Below, piece after piece: positions 14,633 through 23,975 of a stretch of 34,340 bases of DNA. Each line of letters starts with the position of its first letter. Positions within the stretch are counted from its first letter, which is position 1. Origin of the DNA: SAR86 cluster bacterium (GTDB lineage Bacteria > Pseudomonadota > Gammaproteobacteria > Pseudomonadales > Pseudohongiellaceae); contig NVWI01000008.1 of assembly GCA_002746215.1 (NCBI GenBank), forward strand, positions 12,217 through 46,556, read 5' to 3'. The position numbers were made by a program, and so were the translations under genes. The notes under the pieces were generated by a model that was not told the DNA's origin, did no database searches, and worked only from the letters and a program-made list of their open reading frames with translations.

Positions 14633-15805
14633 TCAAGTAATAGTTAGTGTGCGAGTAAATTGCCCGTAATTTTCCCAGCGGGAAATTTTCTCAGGTAGCT
14701 CCTCAGGCGTTGCCTGGATCTGACCATTGACATCTATGACTCGGGAAACGATTTCATGATCGCCAGGTGTTGCATTATCCCAGGCGAAACTGAATAGTTT
14801 CCAGGAGTAACGAGTAGCACCGGGAAGTATTTCAGCGCGTTGCCAGGGGCCATTATCAATTTTTACTTCCACGGCTCGTAGTGGAGTACCGTCATTGATA
14901 GTGAATCCCATAATGTTGTGGCTGTTACCGCTTCGAGTAACACGTGTGATAGCTGATTTTAGACGAATTTTGGTCACCAGGCGTTCTTCCCAACGCTCTA
15001 CACCACCGATGTCACGACGGCTTAAGGTGACATAGTCACGCGCCTGAAACCTACCGGAAAAGCGCCTGTCCTGTACATGAATCTGTTCCAGCCACTTAAC
15101 ATTAGTGACGCCGTACCAGCCTGGAACTAATAGTCTGATTGGGGAACCATGAGCACCAGGTAGAGGCTCACCATTCATTTCATAAGCCAGGATAATATCG
15201 TCCTGCATGGCTTCATTGAAACTCAAACCACGACCAAAGCTTTGTTCTACCTCAGTATCGCGAATGGTCTCCATACCGCGATCTGCACCATAAAAGGCAA
15301 TTTCTGTGCCGCCATATTGGATGCCAGCATCTTGCAATAAATCGCGCAGTCGGCAGCCCCCCCAAAGAGCATTGCCAATCAAACCTTGATAAATGCCTTG
15401 CTGATTACCGCCACATTCAAAGCCTGCGACTATTTCCACTTTAGGTCGGCGTCGAATATCAGCCATACTTAAGCTCATTGGATTGTCTACCATGCCGCTT
15501 ACCTGAATTCTGTGAGTATTCGTATTAAGCTCAGGTTGGCCATAATGCTGAACAACATAGAACTGGTCTTCGTTGCGCGAATAAAAATCTTCTATAAACT
15601 GTGTGTTCTGAAAAAATACGCCACCAGCCGTTTTGGGTGGACCAGCGAAATCAGGCGGCATATCAGTAAAGGGTATCAGGACTTCATCTTGCGCCATGGC
15701 TGTTTGTGAGATAATGGCAGCTGAGCCGGTCATAGCAAAACCACCCATAACAGCGCCACTTTTTAGAAAATCTCTCCGTTTATTTTCTGGATCTTGTTCT
15801 GACAT
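14633..15805 (-). CDS. Tat-exported sulfite-oxidase-family molybdopterin enzyme
   Basis: Periplasmic oxidoreductase of the sulfite oxidase fold, 390 residues. The N-terminus has a twin-arginine signal (RRDFLKSGAVMGGF, cleavage likely after AMA at 36-38). Cys131 in AGFECGGNQQG is the molybdenum ligand, and GSPIRLLVPGWYGVTNVKWL is the conserved cofactor-binding block. The C-terminal third (from about 275) is the Mo-co dimerisation domain, an Ig-like fold (VEVKIDNGPWQRAE). There is no heme CXXCH or b5 domain, so electrons must go to a separate carrier. It resembles SoxC/SorA-like proteins more than MsrP. No soxD-like cytochrome is adjacent. Sulfite oxidation is the default guess; the true substrate is not shown by the sequence. 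Confidence 0.88.
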   Translation of the reverse strand: MSEQDPENKRRDFLKSGAVMGGFAMTGSAAIISQTAMAQDEVLIPFTDMPPDFAGPPKTAGGVFFQNTQFIEDFYSRNEDQFYVVQHYGQPELNTNTHRIQVSGMVDNPMSLSMADIRRRPKVEIVAGFECGGNQQGIYQGLIGNALWGGCRLRDLLQDAGIQYGGTEIAFYGADRGMETIRDTEVEQSFGRGLSFNEAMQDDIILAYEMNGEPLPGAHGSPIRLLVPGWYGVTNVKWLEQIHVQDRRFSGRFQARDYVTLSRRDIGGVERWEERLVTKIRLKSAITRVTRSGNSHNIMGFTINDGTPLRAVEVKIDNGPWQRAEILPGATRYSWKLFSFAWDNATPGDHEIVSRVIDVNGQIQATPEELPEKISRWENYGQFTRTLTIT

Positions 15806-16006
15806 TGCCTATCCCTCAATAAAATAAATTATTGTTTATTATTCAATTGCTACGAATGCTAGTCAAGCAGAGCTTGTTTCTTTAGCAGTGACTTAGTGCG
15901 AAACTCATGCGTGTAGTGACTCAAATAGTTACGCTCGAAATAGGTCGAAAATTCAAACTGACACAGTACTTTATTTTTGGGGAATCTACGCTTAAGTATA
16001 GTTTTA

Positions 16007-16363
16007 TTATTGCTCTTGCTGACTCTGACACTTAAGGCATAGTCGTGCTTCCGGGCTTATTTGCAAGCGGGCAAAAGCAATGACTTCATCACAATGTTCA
16101 CAATAGCCATAATCCTCATCCGGCACTTTATTTAAGGCTTTTTGTACTAACTTTAAGCGTTTTTTAGCGTGCTGCAATGTGGAATCAGCCATATGTTGCT
16201 GTTGCATGGCATCCATACGTGAAAGCCTACCCACCTTACTTTGATCCAGAACTACCGTTGCAGCAGCTGGCAAGGCTAATTCTATTTGCTCACGTAAATC
16301 AGATAAGAGTTGTTCTAATATTGCCGTTAGCGTTGCAATTTGTTCGGGGTTTAAACTATTCAT
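16007..16363 (-). CDS. Small TraR/DksA-family zinc-finger protein
   Basis: A 118-residue DksA/TraR-type protein with one C4 zinc finger (Cys88, Cys91, Cys109 and Cys112; YGYCEHC and LCLKCQ). An N-terminal helical segment leads to the signature LDQSKVGRLSRMDAMQ at 40-53, which replaces the acidic DxxD coiled-coil tip of DksA. It belongs to a widespread small family distinct from true DksA, with unknown effect on RNA polymerase. It follows the 436-residue membrane-anchored protein gene by 17 bp and is probably in its transcript. It is the second DksA-fold protein in this window. Confidence 0.85.
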   Translation of the reverse strand: MNSLNPEQIATLTAILEQLLSDLREQIELALPAAATVVLDQSKVGRLSRMDAMQQQHMADSTLQHAKKRLKLVQKALNKVPDEDYGYCEHCDEVIAFARLQISPEARLCLKCQSQQEQ

Positions 16364-16380
16364 TTATATACTCTGGCCAT

Positions 16381-17691
16381 TTACAAGTCCTGGAAAATTG
16401 GTAAGAGCTCAATTGTATTCTTAATGCTTTCCATGCGGTTTAAGTAAGCCTCAGAATTTCGGTTTCCATATTGGGCAATAAATTCAGCTTCACTGATTCC
16501 ATCAGGCCGACCGACCAGGGGCATATAATCGATTTCCAGTTCCATTTCTGAAAAGAAGCGTTGTAGTTGCAAAGCAGCATTCGGGTTTGTGCTGGCTAGT
16601 TCGCCCATGCGAGAACCAATCTGGTTGGCAGTAATATCACTAAAGCTGAAACCAGAATAGCTACGACTATCTTGTACTTCTTTATAGATAGATAGCATGT
16701 TAGCCAGGTCATTATTGGCATATGCTGCAATAGCAGCGGAAGCAATCATATGTCGCGGGAGATCATCTCTGGATTCTAGAGTGATACGTAAAGGTCTTGT
16801 TATTGTTGTTTCTAGTGCGTCAGATCCTACTAGGTCTTCAATATCCAGCTCATCTAATAAATAACAACTCAGAATTAAAAAAATTGCCTGGTTTTCCTCT
16901 CTCGGATCGCCATCATTTTCCAGGGCATAACTAAAAAGAGGTGCCAATAGAACATTTAAACTAATGGATCTGCTAGCGTCCGGGACTTCATTAAGAACTG
17001 AAATTAAATGCCTCTGATAAGTAATAAGATTGTTATAGGTTGTTTGATCAATAAGCAGTCGTCTCGCTTGTTCACTGATCAGGTTAATATCCACTGTTCC
17101 CCAGTTGACGGTAAGGCCAAGATAATTTTCTTTAATTTCAATTCGTTTGATTGAGGCCAATACTGAGTTAAGGAGTAGATAATTATTATTTTTGGCAAGT
17201 TCTTGTTGGCTGTAATTTAAAAAAGGACGCAATATGAAGCGAGGAATTGTAAATTCACCCAAGCGAATCTCTTGCAAGAATAAAGAGCCATTGGCCTGTT
17301 CGAAGCTGGCTTCAAAATTTAAGTAAGACCCAAATAAATTAGGTTTTATAGCGAAACTGCCGCTTAGTTTGGCAGAGTCGGGCAATAGCTCCACTAACAT
17401 TGAGCTGTCACTCAACCATTCGAAGCTGCCGCTGTTTAATTGTTGTGAGAAGTAGAGTAAAAGTGCGTTACTTTCAGTTTCATTGAGTTCAATAAGTTGA
17501 TCATTACTGTTAAACAAATAGCGAGGGTCGTATTCAATCAGCATATTCTCAATGCTGCTCATTTGCTGCTGATCAAGTTGTCTGTTTAAAGGGGAGTTCG
17601 CAGTGTCTTCCAGAACTATAAATAAGCTAAGCAGGGGCAGGCTGAATAAAAGCAGTACTAAGATACTCATTGCATAGATAAAAAACTTCAT
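16381..17691 (-). CDS. Uncharacterised membrane-anchored protein
   Basis: I do not recognise a named family. The 436-residue protein begins with one hydrophobic segment (residues 4-26, an uncleaved signal anchor or signal peptide). A long soluble part probably lies in the periplasm. Residues 60-210 look like mixed beta strands (LVELLPDSAKLSGSFAIKPNLFGSYLNFEASF), and residues 240-436 are more helical, ending with SDITANQIGSRMGELAS and a region like PLVGRPDGISEAEFIAQYGN. There are no catalytic motifs that I can name. It sits 17 bp upstream of the small zinc-finger gene and is divergent from the coiled-coil lipoprotein gene. Confidence 0.75.
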   Translation of the reverse strand: MKFFIYAMSILVLLLFSLPLLSLFIVLEDTANSPLNRQLDQQQMSSIENMLIEYDPRYLFNSNDQLIELNETESNALLLYFSQQLNSGSFEWLSDSSMLVELLPDSAKLSGSFAIKPNLFGSYLNFEASFEQANGSLFLQEIRLGEFTIPRFILRPFLNYSQQELAKNNNYLLLNSVLASIKRIEIKENYLGLTVNWGTVDINLISEQARRLLIDQTTYNNLITYQRHLISVLNEVPDASRSISLNVLLAPLFSYALENDGDPREENQAIFLILSCYLLDELDIEDLVGSDALETTITRPLRITLESRDDLPRHMIASAAIAAYANNDLANMLSIYKEVQDSRSYSGFSFSDITANQIGSRMGELASTNPNAALQLQRFFSEMELEIDYMPLVGRPDGISEAEFIAQYGNRNSEAYLNRMESIKNTIELLPIFQDL

Positions 17692-17822
17692 GGCAAACAG
17701 TATACGTAGCCTGGTTTATTCTGGGTAGCAAACAAGAGCTAGTTAACAAGAGAAAGCTTCATAAATATAGCGATTATGCTGTATTATCGCTGCCTTACAT
17801 TTTTTTATGTTGTTTTCAGAAT

Positions 17823-18434
17823 ATGAAATTTAATCAACAATTTTTAAAAGTTACTTGTGTAGCGCTAACACTATTTTTATCTGCCTGTGTCAATAATGCA
17901 GTGCAAGAAACTGAACGCACCCAACAAGAACAAGCGGATCTGGCGAGTCTGGAGCAGCTCCGTGTAGAAGAAGCTGAAAGAGAAGACGCTAGTAGGCAGG
18001 CCGAAGTAGCTCGTATAGAATTACAAAGAGAAGAACTTGCTCGTCAAGCAGTAGAACGTCAACGAGAAGTGGAGGCAACAGAGGCCCGCAGGCTGGCTGA
18101 AGAGGCCCGAATTGCGGCTGAACGAGAAGCCGAAGAATTGCGTCAGACGACTGCTTTGACCAGGCAACAAGCCAGGGTAGAAGAATTAATGATGCAGGTT
18201 CAATTGATTAATGAACAAACGCAGGCTGTTGAGTCGGCGAACGGAGTCTTAAACCAAGCGCTTGAAGCAGCAGAAGCAATGAGTACGGCGCTCAGTGAAG
18301 AAAACCAAAAATTCAATGCTATTGATCCCGCAACCGGAAATTTACCGGAAGAAATCGATGCAGAACGTCTCGATGAATTAACCGCACGCCTTGAACGATT
18401 ACGAGCTCAAGCGGCGGCTTTGCAAGCGCAATAA
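17823..18434 (+). CDS. Coiled-coil lipoprotein
   Basis: A 203-residue protein with a lipoprotein signal (FLKVTCVALTLFLSAC, Cys22 lipid-modified). Residues 30-125 are dense in Glu, Arg, Ala and Gln with heptad character, predicting a long parallel or antiparallel coiled coil; a second helical stretch follows at 130-160 and again at 180-203. The periodic REEL/AEEARIAAER pattern resembles TolA-like or LppC-type spacer regions. The residue after the lipidated Cys is Val, so transport to the outer membrane is allowed. There is no peptidoglycan-binding motif. The start at ATG 17823 is chosen for the signal peptide; the ribosome site is weak. It lies 107 bp upstream of the H+-pyrophosphatase gene on the same strand. 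Confidence 0.8.
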   Translation: MKFNQQFLKVTCVALTLFLSACVNNAVQETERTQQEQADLASLEQLRVEEAEREDASRQAEVARIELQREELARQAVERQREVEATEARRLAEEARIAAEREAEELRQTTALTRQQARVEELMMQVQLINEQTQAVESANGVLNQALEAAEAMSTALSEENQKFNAIDPATGNLPEEIDAERLDELTARLERLRAQAAALQAQ

Positions 18435-18541
18435 TTCATACTCTCCACCACCCTTTCTTAGCTTTGTTTGTTCACCACGTTATGGTAAAGTGCGCGGGTT
18501 TTTTTAACCCATATTAATTCATTCGTACGGAGAAATTCTGA

Positions 18542-20683
18542 ATGACAATTGCACTAATTATTATTCTGTCCCTGTTGGGTCTTGTGATTGCTTTTTATTA
18601 CATGAAAAAGGTAATGAGCGTTCCTATAGATCTAGGGCTCGACGCAGAAGAAAGTAGTCGCCTTAAATACATTCATGGCGCGATTGCAGAAGGTGCCATG
18701 GCCTTTTTGAAGCAAGAGTACAAATACCTGGCCTATTTTATGGTGGGTTTTGCCCTGGTCATCGCGGTGTTAATTGATGACCAGCATACCCCAGATGTTA
18801 GAGAAGGTATCTTTACAGCGATTGCTTTTCTGTTTGGTGCAATTATTTCCATTCTTTCCGGCTATATCGGTATGAAAATTGCGACGGCTGGTAATGCCCG
18901 TACAACGGTTTCTGCGCGTAATAATATTGCTGATGCTTTTACTGTCGCCATGAATTCTGGTGCTGTGATGGGTTTTGCGCTGGTTGGTCTGGCAACACTA
19001 GGCTTGGTAATTATTTATGTGTCTATGAAAGCGTTACTACCTGATGTCGAAAACAATGTGTTGATGGAAGTCATTGCTGGTTTTGGACTGGGTGGTTCTT
19101 CTATTGCTCTTTTTGCGCGTGTTGGTGGTGGTATCTTTACCAAGGCGGCGGATGTAGGGGCCGATCTGGTGGGTAAAGTTGAAAAAGGCATTCCTGAGGA
19201 TGATCCCCGTAATCCGGCTGTTATTGCTGATAACGTGGGGGATAACGTAGGTGATGTAGCAGGTATGGGCGCTGACTTGTTTGGTTCATGTGCTGAGAGC
19301 ACCTGTGCGGCGATGGTTATTTCTGCCTTAGCCTTTGCAGGCGATTTGAATGCCTTGCTTTATCCGATCATGATTACAGCGGTAGGCATTCCGGTGAGCC
19401 TTGTTGCCAAAATGCTGGTACGTGTACACAGTGAAGAACAGGTGGCACCTGCGCTGAAGAAATTATTAATACTCTCCAGTGTCATGATGGCGGTAGTGCT
19501 TTACTTTGTGACGATGTGGATGATCCCTGAGTCTTTCACTATTAATGGTGAGGTTTATTCGAGCACAGGTGTTTACTGGTGCTTCTTCTCTGGCTTGTTT
19601 GCCGGTCTGGCTGTTGGCCTTCTAACCGAGTACTACACGTCGGATCAATACAAGCCTGTGCAGGATATTGCTAAGTCTTGTGAAACCGGTGCAGCAACCA
19701 ACATTATCTTTGGTTTAGCGCTGGGTTATAAGAGTACTGTGCTGCCTTATATTGCTATTGCTATTGCCATCTTTGTTTCATGGGAACTTGCTGGCATGTA
19801 CGGCATTGCTATTGCTTCTTTGGGCATGCTGGGAACTCTGGCAATTGCTCTGACCATTGATGCCTATGGACCGGTAGCTGATAACGCCGGTGGTATTGCT
19901 GAAATGGTAGGACTGGATAAAGAAGTACGTCGCCGTACGGATATCCTGGATTCTGCTGGTAATACAACTGCTGCCATTGGTAAAGGTTTTGCCATTGGTG
20001 CAGCAATCCTGACTTCACTGGCCTTGTTCGGTGCCTTCCTGACACATTCTCAAAACTTAATGAGAGAGCTGCCGGAATATGGTGCTGACTATGATCTGAT
20101 CAGTTCAATCACCTTGCTTGATCCGGTTGTGTTCGTGAGCCTATTTATGGGTGCAGTATTACCATATTTATTTTCTGCAATGACCATGAAATCGGTTGGC
20201 TCAGCCGCCTTTGATATGATCGAAGAAGTGCGCCGCCAGTTCCGTGAAATCCCTGGCATTATGGAAGGTCAGGGACGTCCTCAATATGCTCAGTGTGTGG
20301 CTATTTCAACTAAGGCTGCACTGCGCGAAATGATAGCACCTGGCGTCCTGATTATAGGTACGCCACTTGCGGTTGGCTTCTTGTTTGGTGTTTCTGCGGT
20401 GGCAGGAATGTTGGCGGGTTCATTGGTGACCGGTGGTGTTATGGCGATTGCATCGTCTAACAGTGGTGGTGCCTGGGATAATGCCAAGAAATATATCGAA
20501 GCAGGTAATTTAGGTGGGAAAGGTTCTGATGTACATAAAGCAGCAGTAGTAGGCGATACTGTTGGTGATCCGTTAAAAGATACCTCAGGCCCTTCACTGA
20601 ATATCCTGATTAAATTGTCAGCGATTTTGAGCCTGGTATTCGCACCGTTCTTTGTAAACTATGGTGGAATACTGATTAATTAG
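18542..20683 (+). CDS. hppA: Membrane-bound proton-translocating pyrophosphatase, probably K+-dependent
   Basis: Couples pyrophosphate hydrolysis to H+ pumping across the inner membrane; 713 residues with about 16 predicted membrane helices. Substrate motifs are [18 protein letters not shown] (195-212), [19 protein letters not shown] (220-238) and the C-terminal [26 protein letters not shown] carries the ion-gate Glu at 252, the arrangement seen in proton-pumping enzymes, not the one-turn-earlier Glu of Na+-pumps. At Asn474-Gly480 the sequence is NTTAAIG, with Ala where K+-independent enzymes have Lys; that implies K+ activation (established for the family). The start ATG has GGAG seven to eight bases upstream. 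A strong terminator follows. Confidence 0.95.
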   Translation: MTIALIIILSLLGLVIAFYYMKKVMSVPIDLGLDAEESSRLKYIHGAIAEGAMAFLKQEYKYLAYFMVGFALVIAVLIDDQHTPDVREGIFTAIAFLFGAIISILSGYIGMKIATAGNARTTVSARNNIADAFTVAMNSGAVMGFALVGLATLGLVIIYVSMKALLPDVENNVLMEVIAGFGLGGSSIALFARVGGGIFTKAADVGADLVGKVEKGIPEDDPRNPAVIADNVGDNVGDVAGMGADLFGSCAESTCAAMVISALAFAGDLNALLYPIMITAVGIPVSLVAKMLVRVHSEEQVAPALKKLLILSSVMMAVVLYFVTMWMIPESFTINGEVYSSTGVYWCFFSGLFAGLAVGLLTEYYTSDQYKPVQDIAKSCETGAATNIIFGLALGYKSTVLPYIAIAIAIFVSWELAGMYGIAIASLGMLGTLAIALTIDAYGPVADNAGGIAEMVGLDKEVRRRTDILDSAGNTTAAIGKGFAIGAAILTSLALFGAFLTHSQNLMRELPEYGADYDLISSITLLDPVVFVSLFMGAVLPYLFSAMTMKSVGSAAFDMIEEVRRQFREIPGIMEGQGRPQYAQCVAISTKAALREMIAPGVLIIGTPLAVGFLFGVSAVAGMLAGSLVTGGVMAIASSNSGGAWDNAKKYIEAGNLGGKGSDVHKAAVVGDTVGDPLKDTSGPSLNILIKLSAILSLVFAPFFVNYGGILIN

Positions 20684-20702
20684 AAAGCTTAAGAGCGTTA
20701 TT

Positions 20703-20730
20703 AAAAAAGGGGCAAGTTGCCCCTTTTTTT
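20703..20730 (+). terminator. Intrinsic terminator after hppA
   Basis: GGGGC and GCCCC around AAGTT, flanked by A6 on the left and T7 on the right, lie 20 bp after the hppA stop. Confidence 0.92.
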
Positions 20731-20789
20731 ATGTTTTAGAATCAGCTCTGGCATAAGTGTCTTCACCTTTCATCTTCTTCCAATTTTTC

Positions 20790-20834
20790 TCGGCACTATG
20801 GATCGGCACTATGGATCGGCACTATGGATCGGCA
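20790..20834. repeat. 13-bp tandem repeat, about 3.5 copies
   Basis: The unit TCGGCACTATGGA occurs three times without a mismatch (20790-20828), followed by a partial TCGGCA. It lies between the hppA terminator and mrp, about 100 bp before the mrp start. Perfect identity suggests recent slippage expansion. It might alter mrp promoter spacing; no promoter is confidently visible. Confidence 0.9.
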
Positions 20835-20934
20835 AGTTCCGCAGCGCCGAATGTCGACTGAAGAAGGTGAGAGAGAACATTCGTATTAGCTGCCCCTGTT
20901 ATACTTTGACCGATAAGAACTTAATGAGAACTTT

Positions 20935-21777
20935 ATGAGCCAGAAACAAGAAAACATTAGCCCTAACCTGGAGGGCATAAAAAATATTATCGTAGTCGCT
21001 TCTGGCAAAGGCGGTGTAGGTAAATCCACTACTGCTGTCAATCTGGCGCTGAGTCTGAAAGATCAGGGTGCAACGGTTGGTTTGTTCGATGCAGATATCT
21101 ATGGCCCTAGCATTCCAACGATGTTGGGTCTGGCAGAAGGAACGCGGCCTGAGATTGTTGATGAGCGCACCATGAAACCCATTGAGGCGCACGGGATTAA
21201 GTGCCATTCGATTGGCTTTCTGGTCGATGCAAACCAGGCTATGGTCTGGCGTGGGCCGATGGTGGTAGGAGCTTTTAACCAAATTTTAAATGATACGCAA
21301 TGGGGTGAGCTGGATTATCTGGTGATTGATATGCCGCCAGGCACCGGGGATATCCAATTGAGTCTCGCACAATCCGTGCCTGTCACCGGCGCGGTGATTG
21401 TTACTACGCCTCAAGATGTTGCTCTGTTAGATGCGAAGCGCGGCATAGAAATGTTTCGCAAGGTGGGTATCCCAATTCTGGGTGTGGTGGAGAATATGAG
21501 CTTACATGTTTGTAGTGAATGTGGGCATGCAGAACATATCTTTGGTGAAGGTGGGGCAGAACGCATTGCTAAAGATTATGGCGTTGATGTACTAGGAAGT
21601 TTGCCACTTAACATAGCCATTCGCGAACGCAGCGATGAAGGAATCCCCATTGTGGTTGCAGATGCTTATGGCAAAGTGAGTGAAATATACCGCAGTATCG
21701 CAGCAAGAGTCGTCAGCACTGTTAAGGATTTAAACAGCAGTTTACGCACGCCCAACATCAGTATTATGGATGATTAA
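20935..21777 (+). CDS. apbC: Mrp/ApbC-family Fe-S cluster carrier ATPase
   Basis: P-loop NTPase that binds and transfers [4Fe-4S] clusters. The deviant Walker A SGKGGVGKST is at 23-32; the NBP35/ApbC signatures DADIYGPSIPTMLG, VWRGPMV, DYLVIDMPPGTGD and VTTPQDVALLDAKRG follow. The cluster-binding CSEC is at Cys193 and Cys196. With 280 residues it lacks the N-terminal MIP18/DUF59 domain found in E. coli Mrp, so it is the short form. The ATG start at 20935 has only a weak ribosome site. Its TAA stop overlaps the stop of the convergent darP gene. Confidence 0.93.
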   Translation: MSQKQENISPNLEGIKNIIVVASGKGGVGKSTTAVNLALSLKDQGATVGLFDADIYGPSIPTMLGLAEGTRPEIVDERTMKPIEAHGIKCHSIGFLVDANQAMVWRGPMVVGAFNQILNDTQWGELDYLVIDMPPGTGDIQLSLAQSVPVTGAVIVTTPQDVALLDAKRGIEMFRKVGIPILGVVENMSLHVCSECGHAEHIFGEGGAERIAKDYGVDVLGSLPLNIAIRERSDEGIPIVVADAYGKVSEIYRSIAARVVSTVKDLNSSLRTPNISIMDD

Positions 21778-22319
21778 TCTGTCTGTTTAAGTTTGCGCAA
21801 ATACTGGAATAGTTTTTTGTTTGAGCTTGGCAGTTTGTTTTTATTCAGTTCTTTTTGAGCTTGACGAATTAACTGACGTAGATATTGAATATCTATGTCC
21901 GGATGCTCAAGAATAAGTTCCTGCAACGCTTCAGCAGAGCCAGCCAGCAGTTGTTCGCGTAACTTTTCCAGTTGTTGATCTAAACGTTTATTAAGGTTGG
22001 CATGGTGCTGGTGCCGACCCAGTGCTTGCTCGATTTGAGTAGTCTCGACACTGCGCATTAATTTGCCGATAAATTGCAGCTGTCTGCGACGTGCTTCATG
22101 CTTGTTTGGTAAGCGCTTGTATTCTTGAATAGCGTTCAATAGTTCAGCAGGCAGTTGACACTTTGCCAGTAATTTCTCAGTTATTTCAGTGAGTTCTTTG
22201 CCTAAATCTTGTAACTCCAACATTTCCCGCTTACGTTGGCTTTTACTAACAGGCTCTTCAGTATCAAAAGAGTCTTCGCTATTATTGAGTGTGAGTGAGT
22301 TATTTTCAGTATTATTCAT
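21774..22319 (-). CDS. darP: DarP/YjgA ribosome-associated protein (DUF615)
   Basis: A late 50S-assembly factor in E. coli. The 181-residue product has the family's conserved EEPVSKSQRKREMLELQDLGKEL and NKHEARRRQLQFIGKLMR blocks and a helical Lys-rich C-terminus (LRKLKQTD). I choose the ATG at 22319 over an upstream ATG at 22400, because the added residues would lie inside mgtE and do not match the family. It begins seven bases after the mgtE stop, so the two genes form an operon. Its stop codon overlaps that of the convergent mrp. Confidence 0.92.
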   Translation of the reverse strand: MNNTENNSLTLNNSEDSFDTEEPVSKSQRKREMLELQDLGKELTEITEKLLAKCQLPAELLNAIQEYKRLPNKHEARRRQLQFIGKLMRSVETTQIEQALGRHQHHANLNKRLDQQLEKLREQLLAGSAEALQELILEHPDIDIQYLRQLIRQAQKELNKNKLPSSNKKLFQYLRKLKQTD

Positions 22320-22326
22320 AGCATGC

Positions 22327-23685
22327 TTAATATAGTAATGCCGCAAAGCCGAGGAAGGAAAGAAAGCCAACCACATCAGTGATTGTCGTGAGTACAACAC
22401 TGCCAGCCAGCGCAGGGTCTATTTTTAGTTTCTTAAGAAACATGGGCAGAAAAGCGCCCGATAATGCTGCCACAATTAAATTAACCACCATGGCGCCGCC
22501 GAAAATATAGGCAAGCTTATTATCGTCAAACCAGAAGCTTGCAATCAATGCCGCAACTGCCGCCCATAATAAGCCATTTAACAAGCCGACACCTAGCTCA
22601 CGCCACATGAGCCATGAGGCGTTAGTTTTGCCGATTTGCCCCTGTGCCATACCACGAATAACCAGGGTGATAGTCTGATTGCCGGCAACGCCGCCCATGC
22701 TTGCCACGATAGTCATTAGCACGGCTAAAGCAACGATTTCATCAATAGTACTGGCAAAGCGATTGATAACAGATGCGGCAATAAAAGCGGTTATCAGATT
22801 AACACCTAGCCAAATAGCTCGGCGCTTGGCGGTTTTGAGCACTGGGGCAAAGATATCGTCTTCCTCATCCAGGCCCGCCATGCTCATAAAGGAGTGATCA
22901 GCATCTTCTCTGATAACATCGACGATATCATCAATTGTGATACGTCCGAGTAATTTCCCCTCTTCATTAACAACCGGCGCTGAAATCCAGTCCATTCTCT
23001 CGAAGAGTTGCGCGACTTCATTATCGGGCATGGATACTGGAATGGCCTTAAAGTCTGTAATCATGATTTCACTGACTGTGAGGTTAGGGTCAGAAACGAG
23101 CACTTTACGTAGCGGTAACAAGCCAACCAGATGGTCATCCCGGTTAACTACTAAGAGATTATCAGTCATAGTTGGAATTTCATCATGGCGGCGTAAATAG
23201 CGTAGGACTACATCCAGGGTGTGACTGCGTCTTACCGTTATGGTGTCCGTATTTAACAGGCCGCCTGCAGTATCTTCAGGGTAGGAAAGCACAGCCTCCA
23301 GGCGTTGCCTGTCCTGATCACCCATGGCAAGAAGAACTTCATTAATTTCCTGGTCAGGAAGTTGCTGAAGAATATCAGCCAGGTCATCGGTTTCTAGTCC
23401 TTCAGTAAGGCTGACAACTTCTTCAGGGCTTAATTTGTTGAGAATGTCACTTTGTAAATCTTCGTTTAGAAAATTTAAAACGTCCCCTTCATTTTCTTTT
23501 GGAACTAAACGCCATAAAGTTTTCCGTGCTTTATGCGGAGAGGATTCAAGCAGATGAGCAATGGTGGCTGCGGGTAATTGATTGAGCATCTGCCGCACAT
23601 GCACAAAGGAGCCGCTATCCAGCGCAATGCTTAGCGCTTCGAGTTGTTCCTGAGTTTGGTTGGTGTTTTCGCTCGGTTGCAGCAT
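22327..23685 (-). CDS. mgtE: MgtE magnesium transporter
   Basis: Mg2+-gated Mg2+ channel of the inner membrane, 452 residues. Domains in order are the helical N domain (about 15-135, with repeated short motifs ending in LPDQE and SYPEDTAGGLLNTD), a pair of CBS domains (about 140-255), a plug helix, and five membrane helices from about 290. GGVAGNQTITLVIRGMA and the last-helix TTITDVVGFLSFLG, with the ion-pathway Asp, are conserved. An extended -10 element lies about 90 bp upstream. It is co-transcribed with darP. Confidence 0.95.
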   Translation of the reverse strand: MLQPSENTNQTQEQLEALSIALDSGSFVHVRQMLNQLPAATIAHLLESSPHKARKTLWRLVPKENEGDVLNFLNEDLQSDILNKLSPEEVVSLTEGLETDDLADILQQLPDQEINEVLLAMGDQDRQRLEAVLSYPEDTAGGLLNTDTITVRRSHTLDVVLRYLRRHDEIPTMTDNLLVVNRDDHLVGLLPLRKVLVSDPNLTVSEIMITDFKAIPVSMPDNEVAQLFERMDWISAPVVNEEGKLLGRITIDDIVDVIREDADHSFMSMAGLDEEDDIFAPVLKTAKRRAIWLGVNLITAFIAASVINRFASTIDEIVALAVLMTIVASMGGVAGNQTITLVIRGMAQGQIGKTNASWLMWRELGVGLLNGLLWAAVAALIASFWFDDNKLAYIFGGAMVVNLIVAALSGAFLPMFLKKLKIDPALAGSVVLTTITDVVGFLSFLGFAALLY

Positions 23686-23773
23686 GCCTACTTCTACTTT
23701 TATCTAATGTTTTTCTGCTTGCCTTCTATCTTTCTGGAAAACCCCACAAAGACATCTGCTATTGGAAGCAGGT

Positions 23774-23782
23774 ATTATACCA
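23774..23782 (-). promoter_or_regulatory. Extended -10 promoter upstream of mgtE
   Basis: On the minus strand TGGTATAAT is a perfect extended -10 (TGnTATAAT). No good -35 is seen at 16-18 bases, which is tolerable for this promoter class. It predicts a leader of about 80 nt before the mgtE ATG. A GGGC/GCCC inverted repeat lies just upstream of it. Confidence 0.5.
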
Positions 23783-23975
23783 GTGCAAGGGCAGCAAAGC
23801 CCTAGCAGGTTGTTGCTTAGCTATTAGGCTTGCCAAACCGGCGTTAAAAATTGGATAAAAATGCTCATTTTCTACGTGTAAACTGTGCTTTTTCTCTAAT
23901 TTTCGCCTTGTCTTGATTGCGCTCATGACGCTTTTCAACAGGCTGCTAGAAAGTAGAAGGAGCATAGTAATTTTC

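Noticed and set aside
22320-22400. Upstream start for darP
   Set aside because: It lies within the mgtE coding region and adds residues unlike the DarP family.
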